This document shows, one piece after another, positions 42,380-50,433 of a DNA stretch of 64,000 nt. The stretch is from assembly GCF_000306765.2 (NCBI RefSeq), contig NC_017941.2:992001-1056000 (forward strand). The letters run 5' to 3'. The stretch's first letter is position 1. Each line of letters opens with the position of its first letter. This stretch comes from Haloferax mediterranei ATCC 33500 (GTDB lineage: Archaea; Halobacteriota; Halobacteria; Halobacteriales; Haloferacaceae). The notes under the pieces are model-generated. The model ran no database searches and was not told where the DNA came from. It was given only the letters and a program-made list of their open reading frames with translations. The translations under genes and the position numbers were made by a program.

Positions 42380-43348
42380 ATGAAGGCAGTCGTCCTTGCT
42401 GGTGGTTACGCGACCCGTCTGTGGCCTATCACCAAACACCGACCGAAGATGTTCTTGCCCGTCGGTGACCAGACCGTTATCGACACTATCTTTGAAGACC
42501 TCGAAGCCGACGACCGCGTCTCTGAGGTGTTCGTGAGTACGAACGAGCGATTCGCCGACTCGTTCGAGGAGTACATCGCCGACTCGTCGTTCGAAAAGCC
42601 GACGCTCTCTGTCGAAGACACCAGTGCCGAAGACGAGAAGTTCGGCGTCGTCGGGGCGCTCGAACAACTCATCGACCGTGAGGAAGTCGACGAGGACCTC
42701 GTCGTCATCGCGGGTGACAACCTCATCAGCTTCGACGTTGCGGACTTCGTGGACTTCTTCTACGAAAAAGACGAGCCGTGTCTCGCCGCCTACGACGTAC
42801 AGGACCGAGAGCGCGCGAAGTCCTACGGTCTCGTCGAACTCGACGGCGACCGCGTCGTCAACTTCCAGGAAAAGCCCGACGACCCGAAGAGCACGCTCGT
42901 TTCTATCGCGTGCTACGCGTTCCCGGCTGAGGACCTGCCCAAGTTCGACGAGTACCTCGCGGGCGACAACAATCCCGACGAACCCGGCTGGTTCATGCAG
43001 TGGCTTCAGCAGAACGGCGACGTGTTCGCGTACACGTTCGACGGCGCGTGGTTCGACATCGGTACGCCCCAGAGTTACCTCGATGCAGTCGCGTGGTATC
43101 TCGACGGCGAGAACTACATCCACGATACCGCGACGCTGAACAACACCGAACTCGGAACGAACGTGCACGTCATGGCCGACGCCGTAGTCGAAGACTCCAC
43201 GCTCGACGAGTCGGTGGTCTTCCCCGGCGCGATTGTCCGTAACGCGGAACTCAAGAACTCCATCGTCGACGAAGAGACGCACATCGAGAACCTCGACCTC
43301 TCGAACGCGCTTATCGGTGCGCATTCGAAGCTGACGAACGGACAGTAA
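42380..43348 (+). CDS. NDP-sugar nucleotidyltransferase
   Basis: A 322-residue enzyme that makes an NDP-sugar from NTP and a sugar 1-phosphate. The N-terminal signature LAGGYATRLWPITKHRPKMFLPV lies at residues 5-27, and AGDNLISFDV near 114 has a metal Asp. The FQEKPDDPKS segment near 161 and DGAWFDIGTPQSY near 223 are substrate-binding. The C-terminus forms a short left-handed beta-helix (repeats of VVEDS, VVFPG, NSIVDEET type). Sugar and base specificity are not certain (RmlA/GlmU-like). The ATG at 42380 is 7-8 bases after the expected transcription start from an AAAAAGG box. Confidence 0.88.
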   Translation: MKAVVLAGGYATRLWPITKHRPKMFLPVGDQTVIDTIFEDLEADDRVSEVFVSTNERFADSFEEYIADSSFEKPTLSVEDTSAEDEKFGVVGALEQLIDREEVDEDLVVIAGDNLISFDVADFVDFFYEKDEPCLAAYDVQDRERAKSYGLVELDGDRVVNFQEKPDDPKSTLVSIACYAFPAEDLPKFDEYLAGDNNPDEPGWFMQWLQQNGDVFAYTFDGAWFDIGTPQSYLDAVAWYLDGENYIHDTATLNNTELGTNVHVMADAVVEDSTLDESVVFPGAIVRNAELKNSIVDEETHIENLDLSNALIGAHSKLTNGQ

Positions 43349-43351
43349 CTT

Positions 43352-43398
43352 CCGTTTTCAGCGTCTCTCGCGTTTTTAGAAATGGCCGTCAAATAAGT
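43352..43398 (+). terminator. T-rich terminator candidate after the nucleotidyltransferase
   Basis: GTTTTCAG and GCGTTTTTAG stretches fall in the 54-base convergent gap to Dph6. Confidence 0.35.
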
Positions 43399-43402
43399 GA
43401 CT

Positions 43403-44113
43403 TCAGCCGAGATAGGCGTCAGTAATCCGGAGTCGACCGTGGGTTCCCTCCCACACCTTCTCGTACTCCAGTTCGATAGGGCGGTCCATGTGCGGAGCGT
43501 CGGTAACGAGCGTCTCGAACTCGCCGCCTTCGCCGAGGATGTGGACGCCGTACTGTTCGTTGAGTTCCTCTAATTCGTCGAGCGCGTCGGCGTCGAGCGT
43601 CCGGCCGAGCCACGATTCGTCGAGACCGTGAGCCGCGACTTGGATGAGCGTAATTTCGAAGCCGGCGTCGAGCATCGCCTCGCCGAGTTCCCGCGGATTT
43701 TCCTGCCACAGCGGGGCGAACAGGTCGATGCCGAGACGGTCGCACATCCCTTCGATTCGGTTCGTCTGGAACTCGCTTTCGATTGCGCCCGCGGTGACGC
43801 CCGCGAGGTCGATTTCGGATTGCAGGTCCGACAGGGCGGCTTCGAGCGGTTCGAGTTCCGCGTCGCCCTGCGCGCCGGAGTCCTCGACATCTGTCGCTTC
43901 GAGGTCGCCGGGGTGGACCTCGACGAGTTCGATTCCGGTGCTCTCCGCGGCGAGAGAGGCGAGGTCGGTCGCGGGGACGTGGTACATGTACGAGTCGTCG
44001 CTCGGGTGGACGGTCAAGAGTCGGGTGACGTTCAATCCCTCTTCGAGCGCGCGGTAAAGCGCCCACGAGGAGTCCTTTCCGCCGGAAAAGAGGCTAACCC
44101 ACTCGGATGTCAT
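43403..44113 (-). CDS. dph6: Diphthine-ammonia ligase (Dph6-like ATP pyrophosphatase)
   Basis: A 236-residue enzyme predicted to amidate diphthine on elongation factor 2. The N-terminal PP-loop SLFSGGKDSSWAL lies near residues 7-19. GAIESEFQTNRIEGMCDRLGIDLFAPLW near 108-135 and VHILGEGGEFETLVTDAPHM near 190-209 are the family signature segments. An acidic insert (DVEDSGAQGDAELEP) lies between. Dph6 function is known in yeast and archaea by homology; it is not shown here. Confidence 0.9.
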   Translation of the reverse strand: MTSEWVSLFSGGKDSSWALYRALEEGLNVTRLLTVHPSDDSYMYHVPATDLASLAAESTGIELVEVHPGDLEATDVEDSGAQGDAELEPLEAALSDLQSEIDLAGVTAGAIESEFQTNRIEGMCDRLGIDLFAPLWQENPRELGEAMLDAGFEITLIQVAAHGLDESWLGRTLDADALDELEELNEQYGVHILGEGGEFETLVTDAPHMDRPIELEYEKVWEGTHGRLRITDAYLG

Positions 44114-44172
44114 GGAGGCGATAGCGGGTTGGGGGAGATAGGCGCTACGGTGTGGACGCTACTCGATGGGAG

Positions 44173-44835
44173 TTACTCGGGAACCCGCGGCGCGATTGCG
44201 ATGTATCGCTCGCCCGTGGGGTCTCGGAACATCACCGGGCGAGGTGCTTCTTCGGGGTGGACCCGCACGTTCGACAGTTCTTCGCTTGGGTCGTATCCGA
44301 AGATACGTTTGACGTTGGTGACGAGCGCTTCTGACACCGCTGACGTACCCCCGTTGGCGTTTTCGTAGCTGTACACTGGCTCGTCGTACTCGTCTTCTTC
44401 GAGGGTGATATCGACCGGCTCAGCCGTTATCTCTTCTTTGAATGGGAATTGCTCCTCAGCGTCTTGGTCGAACTCGAAGCGGGCGACGTTCTTGTGGTCG
44501 ATGAGGTATCCCTCAGTCCAATCGACGTCGGAGAGACCGACGGTGTCTGAACGAACGCCGTCGTCGTCCGTCGTTACGTCGGCGTCCTCAGTCAAGAACG
44601 AGCGGTCGATTCCGAACAGTCGAACGAACAGCATTCCTTGACGCTCGTGTTCTTCCATCGGCCGGTCGCCGATAACCTGTTGGAGGCCAACCGCGTCAGA
44701 TTGCTCCTCTGTGGATTCGGCCACGACGATTTCGACGACTCGGCCAGCGTACTGAACGCCGAGATTGACCCGACCTTGGCTGTCTGCTCGTAGCGTTTCG
44801 TGCTTCTCGGGGTCTCGAATCGTTGTCTCAATCAT
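44173..44835 (-). CDS. Unknown acidic protein with AbrB-like start
   Basis: A 220-residue protein without clear family. Residues 13-38 (ETLRADSQGRVNLGVQYAGRVVEIVV) resemble the beta-hairpin of a SpoVT/AbrB DNA-binding domain or a short swapped-hairpin barrel. The rest is acidic, with no catalytic motif. It is flanked by unusually AT-rich DNA (44836-44990) containing CCAACAATAGGTTG-type arms. This may be an imported gene or a regulator that binds its own upstream region. No TATA is certain. Confidence 0.45.
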   Translation of the reverse strand: MIETTIRDPEKHETLRADSQGRVNLGVQYAGRVVEIVVAESTEEQSDAVGLQQVIGDRPMEEHERQGMLFVRLFGIDRSFLTEDADVTTDDDGVRSDTVGLSDVDWTEGYLIDHKNVARFEFDQDAEEQFPFKEEITAEPVDITLEEDEYDEPVYSYENANGGTSAVSEALVTNVKRIFGYDPSEELSNVRVHPEEAPRPVMFRDPTGERYIAIAPRVPE

Positions 44836-45001
44836 TGGTTGCTTGCACCAACAATAGGTTGTTTGTGACTACTGCTACTAAATTGTTCCTGCTAGAACCA
44901 ACATGGCCCAATAATAGTCTATACTCACCAAGTGACCCCACAGCAGCATCGCTGGATGCGGTCTCACCCACACCGGATTCCGAATCGAGCGTGCGGGGAA
45001 G

Positions 45002-45664
45002 TCAGTCGATTCGGCCGGCCCAATAACAGAGACCAACCCCGATAGAAAGGAGGGCCATCCGAACCACGAACCGCGCGCCGTTCATACTCTCACGGTCTGT
45101 AGCTACATAATCTCGATAGTACGAGCCGTCGTACGAGACGACGGCGTCGGTACGTTTCCAGAATTCGGTCCCGACGAGCGGACGGCCCGTTCGAACGGTC
45201 CCTTCTCGAACGATTCGCTGGACACCTCGCGGGAATTCTCTGGCCGGAGTAGACGCAAGTTCGAGCGCCGTGGCGTTCGAGACTGGAGTGAGTGCAACAC
45301 GAACCGTGCCGTTCTCGTAGTGCGTGGCGTTCGGTCGGTAGAACGCGTGGTCGTCGTTCGGAAACACGACGAGCGTCTTCTCCCTGTCGAACGCGTTCGC
45401 ACCCTCGTAGGTCGGAGCGGAGACGACTCGCGGACCGCCGTCTCGGACGGTTGGTGCGAGCGTACAGGACCCGGCGCACATGGCGGTTTTCTCGGGCCAG
45501 CTTAACCATCCGTCGAGTCCCGCAGTAGTTGGTTCGACGGGTTCGGCGGTGTACTCGTAGGTCCACAAGGCGGTCCCGAGGGGCGCGAATACGGCCGCGA
45601 GGAGTACCGTGGTACCGAGCGAGAGGAGAACGAGGCGTTGCTGTGGAGGGTCAAGCGAGGGCAC
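45002..45664 (-). CDS. Two-span membrane protein of unknown function
   Basis: A 220-residue protein with an N-terminal hydrophobic helix at about 10-33 and a C-terminal helix at about 198-215. The 160-residue domain between is probably outside the cell, with two Cys (AMCAGSCTL near 62). A VVFPNDDHAFYRPNATHYENGTVRV region follows, with N-glycosylation-type NAT and NGT sites. The protein resembles small halophilic secreted or anchored proteins. It is not homologous to its neighbours as far as I can see. Confidence 0.6.
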   Translation of the reverse strand: MPSLDPPQQRLVLLSLGTTVLLAAVFAPLGTALWTYEYTAEPVEPTTAGLDGWLSWPEKTAMCAGSCTLAPTVRDGGPRVVSAPTYEGANAFDREKTLVVFPNDDHAFYRPNATHYENGTVRVALTPVSNATALELASTPAREFPRGVQRIVREGTVRTGRPLVGTEFWKRTDAVVSYDGSYYRDYVATDRESMNGARFVVRMALLSIGVGLCYWAGRID

Positions 45665-45700
45665 GGGTGTGTCTCGTGAGCGACTTTGTATATTTATTTC

Positions 45701-45960
45701 TACATGTATCCCGAGTCCCGAAGTCGCTCCATCAGATTCTCTTTGTCCTGCACTCTGCTCTCGCGTTCCTTACTCGCGCCGATATCCTGCACCCACGCGG
45801 GTCGGTCGTCGGATTTGGCAGAGCCGGATTCCGTACCGAGCGAGCGGTAGCCCTCGAAGTATTTTGGTGACACGGGGAGGTCGGATGGAGCGATTCCCTC
45901 CGGGAGTCGTCACTGGACTCGGGGAGCCGAGAAGTCACAGAGAGAGTACGTTGGCCGTGG
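45701..45960 (-). pseudogene. Decayed C-terminal copy of the PAPS-reductase-family gene
   Basis: On the minus strand the last 67 codons encode a peptide that aligns to the end of the gene at 46122 without gaps: VSPKYFEGYRSLG against VSPKYFAGFRSLG, and QDKENLMERLRDSGYM against QDKEDLMERLRDLGYM. An in-frame TGA at 45910-45912, plus what looks like a one-base deletion just upstream, break the frame. Nucleotide similarity continues to about 45960. No start or catalytic PP-loop is left. The real gene is directly upstream on the same strand. The codon usage is less GC-rich than the intact gene. Confidence 0.75.
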
Positions 45961-46121
45961 ATATCGCTGTTTCCGCTGCGAGACAGTCGCAGTCACTACC
46001 ACGATAGAAAACAGCCTCACGATAGAAGACGGTCGGCACTCGGCGTCGAGAGGCTCGCCTGTCGACAGCGAGACCGCGAAAAAGTGGTCGCGTAGTGTGT
46101 TGTGTTAGTTGTCGGCCGACG

Positions 46122-47093
46122 TTACATGTAGCCGAGGTCGCGCAGGCGCTCCATCAGGTCCTCTTTGTCCTGGGCGCGGCCAGCGCGCTCGGTCGTGTTC
46201 TCCATGTCCTGCAGCCACGCCGGTTCCTCGGCGGACTTGTCGGTCGAGACTTCGCTGCCGAGACTGCGGAAGCCAGCGAAGTACTTCGGCGAGACGGGCA
46301 CGTCTTCCTGCGTGACACCCTCGGGGAGGTCCTCGTCGTTTTCGGGGACGTAGCCGTCTTCGGGGTAGTTTTCGACGGTGTCCGGGACTGCGAAGTACCA
46401 GAAGGCGTCCCAGACGGCGCTCTCTTCGAACTGGAGGATGGGTTGAACGCGGTCGTGCGGCGGGTAGATGTCCGGGTCGTGACGGGGACTGATGAACGTC
46501 TCGTCGGCACGAGCTTCCTGTTCGTCCCAGCGGACGCCGGAGATGACGCCGTCGATGTCGTGCTCTTCGAGCGTGTCGTTGAGCGCGACAGTCTTCAGCA
46601 GGTGGTTGCCCACGTAGGTGTCGAGGAGGAAGGGGAACGTGTCCTCTTCGTATTCGAGAATCTCGCGGACGTGGTGCTGGTTGTGTTCGGAGAGTTCCGA
46701 AATCGGGATGTCGTCACCGGGTTCGAGACCGTTCTCGTCGACGTACGCACCTACGTCCTCGTTGCGGGCCCAGATGACGTCGAGGTCCCACTCGTCGGCC
46801 CAGTGCTTGACGAAGTCCATGATTTCGTCGAAGTGCTGGTAGTGGTCGATGAAGACCGCCGGCGGGACTTCGAGGTCGTAGCGCTCGGCGACTTCCTTGA
46901 TGAAGTAGAGCGTAAGCGTCGAGTCCTTGCCGCCGGTCCACATCACGGCGGGGTTGTCGTACTGTTCGAGACCCGTTCTGGTAACCTCGATGGCCTTCTC
47001 GATTTTGTCCTCGATACTCGGGTAATCGTCCGGCGTTTCACCTTCGCCGTCGGTGTAGTCGACGTCGAGATAGTCTGGGAAGGCTTTCGACAT
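46122..47093 (-). CDS. PAPS-reductase-family (adenylyl-sulfate/phosphoadenylyl-sulfate type) protein
   Basis: A 323-residue PP-loop ATPase-fold protein. The PP-loop motif AVMWTGGKDSTLTLYFIKE lies near residues 49-67. VFIDHYQHFDE near 80 and GVRWDEQEARADETFISPR near 183-201 are typical of the family that reduces PAPS/APS or acts in related sulfur chemistry. The usual C-terminal redox Cys motif of PAPS reductases is missing, so the substrate is uncertain. A decayed copy of its C-terminus lies just downstream (45701-45960). Confidence 0.8.
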   Translation of the reverse strand: MSKAFPDYLDVDYTDGEGETPDDYPSIEDKIEKAIEVTRTGLEQYDNPAVMWTGGKDSTLTLYFIKEVAERYDLEVPPAVFIDHYQHFDEIMDFVKHWADEWDLDVIWARNEDVGAYVDENGLEPGDDIPISELSEHNQHHVREILEYEEDTFPFLLDTYVGNHLLKTVALNDTLEEHDIDGVISGVRWDEQEARADETFISPRHDPDIYPPHDRVQPILQFEESAVWDAFWYFAVPDTVENYPEDGYVPENDEDLPEGVTQEDVPVSPKYFAGFRSLGSEVSTDKSAEEPAWLQDMENTTERAGRAQDKEDLMERLRDLGYM

Positions 47094-47229
47094 TGTTCGT
47101 AATTACATCTAATTAGGTGGTGTAAATGCTTTTTGCCCGAGGAATAGGGTGGCCCGTGATACCTCCAAACACGATGTTGGCCGCAGACTCACGTCGTTCG
47201 GCGGGCGGGGATGGGGAGATAAGACGGGT

Positions 47230-47796
47230 TCAGGAGATGAACTTGTTATCGCGCCAGTTGACTCCGCTGTCGGACGAACCGTTCTGTTGTGGGTTCTCGA
47301 CAACCTCGACGGAGGCGGCACGGACTTCGCCTTCGACGATGCGCGTTGCCTGTAGTTCGTCGTCCTCCTCCGTAATCGCGGTCAGCGTCCCTTTCTCCGA
47401 AAGCATCGCAATCTCGCGGAGTACGAGGAACATCGGGTACTGGAGCGCCGTGTTCTGGAGGACGGTTTCGAGGTCGCCCTTAAAACAGGCGAATTCGACG
47501 AGTTCCGACGGAATCTCCTCTTCTTCTTCTTCTCCCCAGTTTGGCGCGCCCGCACGGGGCGGCTCTTCTTCGTAGACACGGTTTTCGGTCACGCTTGCCT
47601 TCAGTTGTGCCGTCGGCGTGTACTTGCTGAGGTTATCGTCAGCAGAGACGGCTTTGATGATAAGCGTGTTATTACGGCGCGTGATGTCTACGTTTTCGAC
47701 CTCTGGTGGGAGGTCGGGGTCATCCTCGAAGTAGTCCATTACGTCTTCGAGTGGCAGTTCCAACGTCGAATGGAGTCGATATACGCGGCCTGACAT
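47230..47796 (-). CDS. Conserved haloarchaeal protein of unknown function (188 residues)
   Basis: An acidic soluble protein that I do not recognise. It has an N-terminal strand-helix unit (SGRVYRLHSTLELPLEDVMDYFEDDPDLPPEVENVDITRRNN), an EEEEEEIPSE acidic run near residue 90, and a helix (VEFACFKGDLETVLQNTALQYPMFLVLREIAMLSEKG). The TM-free, hydrophilic composition suggests a cytosolic role. It lies between the PAPS-reductase-family gene and the glutaredoxin gene, in the same direction as both. Confidence 0.55.
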   Translation of the reverse strand: MSGRVYRLHSTLELPLEDVMDYFEDDPDLPPEVENVDITRRNNTLIIKAVSADDNLSKYTPTAQLKASVTENRVYEEEPPRAGAPNWGEEEEEEIPSELVEFACFKGDLETVLQNTALQYPMFLVLREIAMLSEKGTLTAITEEDDELQATRIVEGEVRAASVEVVENPQQNGSSDSGVNWRDNKFIS

Positions 47797-47940
47797 TGTT
47801 GGCTTCGGTATCGACGAGAGCCACGGTGCGGGCGCACGCGGTTGGCGATACCTGTGTGCATCTACGTGTTGAAGGCTTAAATGGCCTCCCCTTCTCGTTA
47901 GGTCGTAGATATAAAATCAGGTCCGGCCGCAGTCGGGCGA

Positions 47941-48285
47941 TTAGTTCGCGCCAGTCAGCGTCGCTTCGAGTTCGTCCCGCTCGTCGAGTTCTTCGAGAAT
48001 GTCGCTGCCGCCGATGAACTCGCCGTCGACGAACGTCTGGGGAATCGTCTCCCAACCGCTCTTTTCGTTGAGCGCCTCGCGGAAGTGCGGAAGTGCGGGC
48101 AGCACGTCAATCGTCTCGAACTCATCGACATATTGCGAGATGTGTTCGAGCGCCTTCGCGGAGTAGCCACACTGAGGCATGAGGCGGTTACCCTTCATGA
48201 ACAACACGACGTGGTTGTTCTCGATGGCCTCGTCGACGCGGGCCTGTACTTCCTCGGGGTCGAAGCTCTCCGGTTGGAATGTCAT
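47941..48285 (-). CDS. Monothiol glutaredoxin (CGYS)
   Basis: A 114-residue thioredoxin-fold protein. HVVLFMKGNRLMPQCGYSAKAL at residues 25-46 contains the single active Cys in CGYS. IPQTFVDGEFIGGSDILEEL near 81-100 is the glutathione/thiol-binding region. Monothiol glutaredoxins with this motif carry or donate iron-sulfur clusters and act with ferredoxin or gamma-glutamylcysteine in haloarchaea, which lack glutathione in its usual form. The gene lies 100 bases after gfcR. Confidence 0.9.
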   Translation of the reverse strand: MTFQPESFDPEEVQARVDEAIENNHVVLFMKGNRLMPQCGYSAKALEHISQYVDEFETIDVLPALPHFREALNEKSGWETIPQTFVDGEFIGGSDILEELDERDELEATLTGAN

Positions 48286-48385
48286 GCACGCAGGTAACGC
48301 CCGGGTGGACAAAGGAGTTGCGTCGCAAAACGTTCGATGCGAGCGGGAACGATACCGAGTCCCGCCGAGTGACAAGAAGTGCTGC

Positions 48386-49018
48386 TTACTGCTCGCCGAC
48401 GCGGACGACGTTGATGAGCGAGTAGACCGGGACGCCGTCGATTTCTTCGACGCCCTGTTTGTCCACGATAACCACGCATGCGAGCGGTTCGCCGCCTTCG
48501 GAGCGAATCGACTCGATGGTTTCGCGGAGCGTCGTGCCGCTCGTCACCGTGTCGTCGACGATGAAGCAATCGCGGTCTTCGACGGGTGCGAAGTTCCGGG
48601 AGAAGCCGCCGCCGAGGTCTTCGATATCTCCTTCGTCCCACTGGTGCTTTGCGGGCGCGTACGCGCCGAGGGTCGTTTCGAGTTCGCGCGAGACTGCTGT
48701 TGCGAGCGGGACACCCGCCTTCTCGATACCGATGGTGACATCGGCCGTCTCGCCGGTCTCCATCAGAAGGTCCGCGAGCGCGCGGCCGATGTAGGTGAGG
48801 CGTTTGCCGCCGCTCCCGATTGCATTCCAGTCAACGTGGATGTCGTCGGGGCCTTCGGGTTTCGTGTCGGGTTCGGGTTTCGCCGCCGCACCGCTTCGTT
48901 CGACCAGCCAACTAGCGGTCTCACGGGAGACGTTCAGCTCGTCGGCAATCTCGCCTTTCGAGAGTCCACGGTCCGCGAGCTCCGCCGCGCTGGCGATGAG
49001 GTCGTCGACGTTCTTCAT
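48386..49018 (-). CDS. gfcR: GfcR: PRTase-like transcriptional regulator of sugar catabolism
   Basis: A 210-residue regulator. The N-terminal HTH (GLSKGEIADELNVSRETASWLV, near residues 19-40) is fused to an orotate-phosphoribosyltransferase-like domain. That domain has the PRPP loop DDTVTSGTTLRE near 150. In Haloferax volcanii GfcR controls the semi-phosphorylative Entner-Doudoroff genes, and the glucose dehydrogenase gene lies beside it, as here. The PRTase part is thought to sense a sugar-acid metabolite. It starts inside the gdh stop (ATGA), so gdh and gfcR are co-transcribed. Confidence 0.93.
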   Translation of the reverse strand: MKNVDDLIASAAELADRGLSKGEIADELNVSRETASWLVERSGAAAKPEPDTKPEGPDDIHVDWNAIGSGGKRLTYIGRALADLLMETGETADVTIGIEKAGVPLATAVSRELETTLGAYAPAKHQWDEGDIEDLGGGFSRNFAPVEDRDCFIVDDTVTSGTTLRETIESIRSEGGEPLACVVIVDKQGVEEIDGVPVYSLINVVRVGEQ

Positions 49019-50088
49019 ACAGTACTGAATTCGATGGCGGTTTTTATAGTGGTGTCGTCGTCATCGAATGCTGCTTCAAACTCCGAAAGCGGGTGGACTC
49101 CGGTGACGAGGTCTTCGAGGAACCACTTCGGAAGTTTGGTGAACGTCACGGTTGCGGCCTCGAAGTGCTCGACGTGGGAGTTGACGCTCCCGACGAGCGC
49201 CTTATTGTGCAGCACCATCTCGCGGTGGAACGCTCCGGCATCGACCTCGAACGCCCAGTCGCTCGGAACACCGAGGAGCGCACCGACACCGTTCGGTGCG
49301 AGGGCTTGTACCGACTGGATGGCGTGTTTCGGGAAGCCGGTGGCCTCATAGATGAAGTCCATCTGCTCGTACACGTCCGGCACGTCCTCGACGGGTGTCT
49401 GTCGGGAGTCGACGTATGTCGCGTCGAGTTCCTCGATGATGTCGATTGTCGGGTCCGGGCGGTCGCGACGGCCGAGACAGTAGAGGTTCTCGTAGCCCTT
49501 GTCGTCTACCTTCAGCATGGCGAGCGTCAGGAGTCCGAGACTGCCGTTTCCGAGGACGAATGCCGACGACGGGTCCCAGTCGAACGCCGACCGACTCGCG
49601 TAGGCGTGTTCGAGAGCCTTTTCGGTGATAGAGATAGGTTCGATGAGAAATCCGAGTTCCGCCTGCGAGCGCGGGATGCGGACGAGATACTTCTCCGGAC
49701 TGGTGAAGAACTCGGACATGTACCCGTGTGCGCCGACGATACCGCGCTCGAAGTACATCCCGTCGGGGGCCATGTCCGGTTGGTCGCGCTCAAAATATTC
49801 GTTCGTGCCCGACGCCGGCGGTCGTCGAACCGTCGGAACGACGATGTCGCCTTCCTCCAGTTCCGTGTCGTTCGGGTCGACGACGACGCCGACCGCCTCG
49901 TGGCCGAGCACGAGATGGTCTTCGCCCTCTGGGAATCCCCCGTGCCCACCGGCGATGACCTCGTGGTCGGTCCCGTCGACGCCGACCCGAAGCGTCCGAA
50001 CGAGCGCCTCCCCGGACTCGGGTTCCGGTCGTGGCTTTTCGATGACGACCGGTCTATCTTCCCCGCGCTTGACGGCGATTGCTTTCAT
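49015..50088 (-). CDS. gdh: Glucose 1-dehydrogenase (zinc-dependent, MDR family)
   Basis: A 357-residue enzyme that oxidises glucose with NADP+ or NAD+ as the first step of the semi-phosphorylative Entner-Doudoroff pathway. Zinc-site residues are Asp38 (in VGVDGTDHE), His63-Glu64 (in LVLGHEAVG) and Glu150 (in LIEPISI). The structural lobe contains FVLGNGSLGLLTL near 193 as the nucleotide-binding loop. The layout and the Asp38 match the structurally studied Haloferax mediterranei enzyme. It ends in the ATG of gfcR. Confidence 0.96.
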   Translation of the reverse strand: MKAIAVKRGEDRPVVIEKPRPEPESGEALVRTLRVGVDGTDHEVIAGGHGGFPEGEDHLVLGHEAVGVVVDPNDTELEEGDIVVPTVRRPPASGTNEYFERDQPDMAPDGMYFERGIVGAHGYMSEFFTSPEKYLVRIPRSQAELGFLIEPISITEKALEHAYASRSAFDWDPSSAFVLGNGSLGLLTLAMLKVDDKGYENLYCLGRRDRPDPTIDIIEELDATYVDSRQTPVEDVPDVYEQMDFIYEATGFPKHAIQSVQALAPNGVGALLGVPSDWAFEVDAGAFHREMVLHNKALVGSVNSHVEHFEAATVTFTKLPKWFLEDLVTGVHPLSEFEAAFDDDDTTIKTAIEFSTV

Positions 50089-50433
50089 ACGTTTACCAAT
50101 GCACCACCCCACCAAAAGACTTATTCTATGATGAGTAAATAATTCAGTACGGTGAGCGCCCAGCGTCGTCTTACCAGCCCATGACGCACCGCCACGTGCG
50201 GACCAGCCTATCCAGCCCACCCGTGTCGGCGTTCACCGGCCCGTGCCCAACCCGCGCGGAGACCGATATCCCGTGCCCATCGGTCTCCGGCGGCGGTTCA
50301 TCTCCTGACGAACCGCTCATTCTTCGAGCAACGCGTCTCGAAGGCTACAATAGAATAACGCCGGGAAAACTGTTATAACCCTCGTTCAGCCGTCGATATC
50401 GTCAGACTTCGTCTGACGGACCGACGAACGAAG
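50089..50433. other. gdh-purB intergenic region with hairpins
   Basis: No gene is supported here. On the gdh side there is an AT-rich stretch near 50110-50150 (AATTATTTACTC and GAATAAG on the minus strand), the likely gdh promoter. A GGAGACCGAT / ATCGGTCTCC hairpin with perfect 10-bp arms spans 50258-50288. After purB, CGTCAGAC and GTCTGACG arms form a hairpin at about 50400-50419, and the last purB bases (GACGATATCGAC) recur there. Confidence 0.5.
50258..50288. repeat. Hairpin with perfect 10-bp arms between gdh and purB
   Basis: GGAGACCGAT at 50258-50267 pairs with ATCGGTCTCC at 50279-50288. The position between a divergent pair of regulated genes makes it a possible operator or a structural element. 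Confidence 0.5.

Noticed and set aside
45529..45870. Plus-strand ORFs over the membrane-protein gene and the remnant
   Set aside because: They are antisense to a minus-strand gene and to the pseudogene and have no domain.
50181..50378. 65-codon plus-strand ORF in the gdh-purB gap
   Set aside because: It overlaps the hairpin, has a Pro/Ser-rich composition and no TATA box or family similarity.
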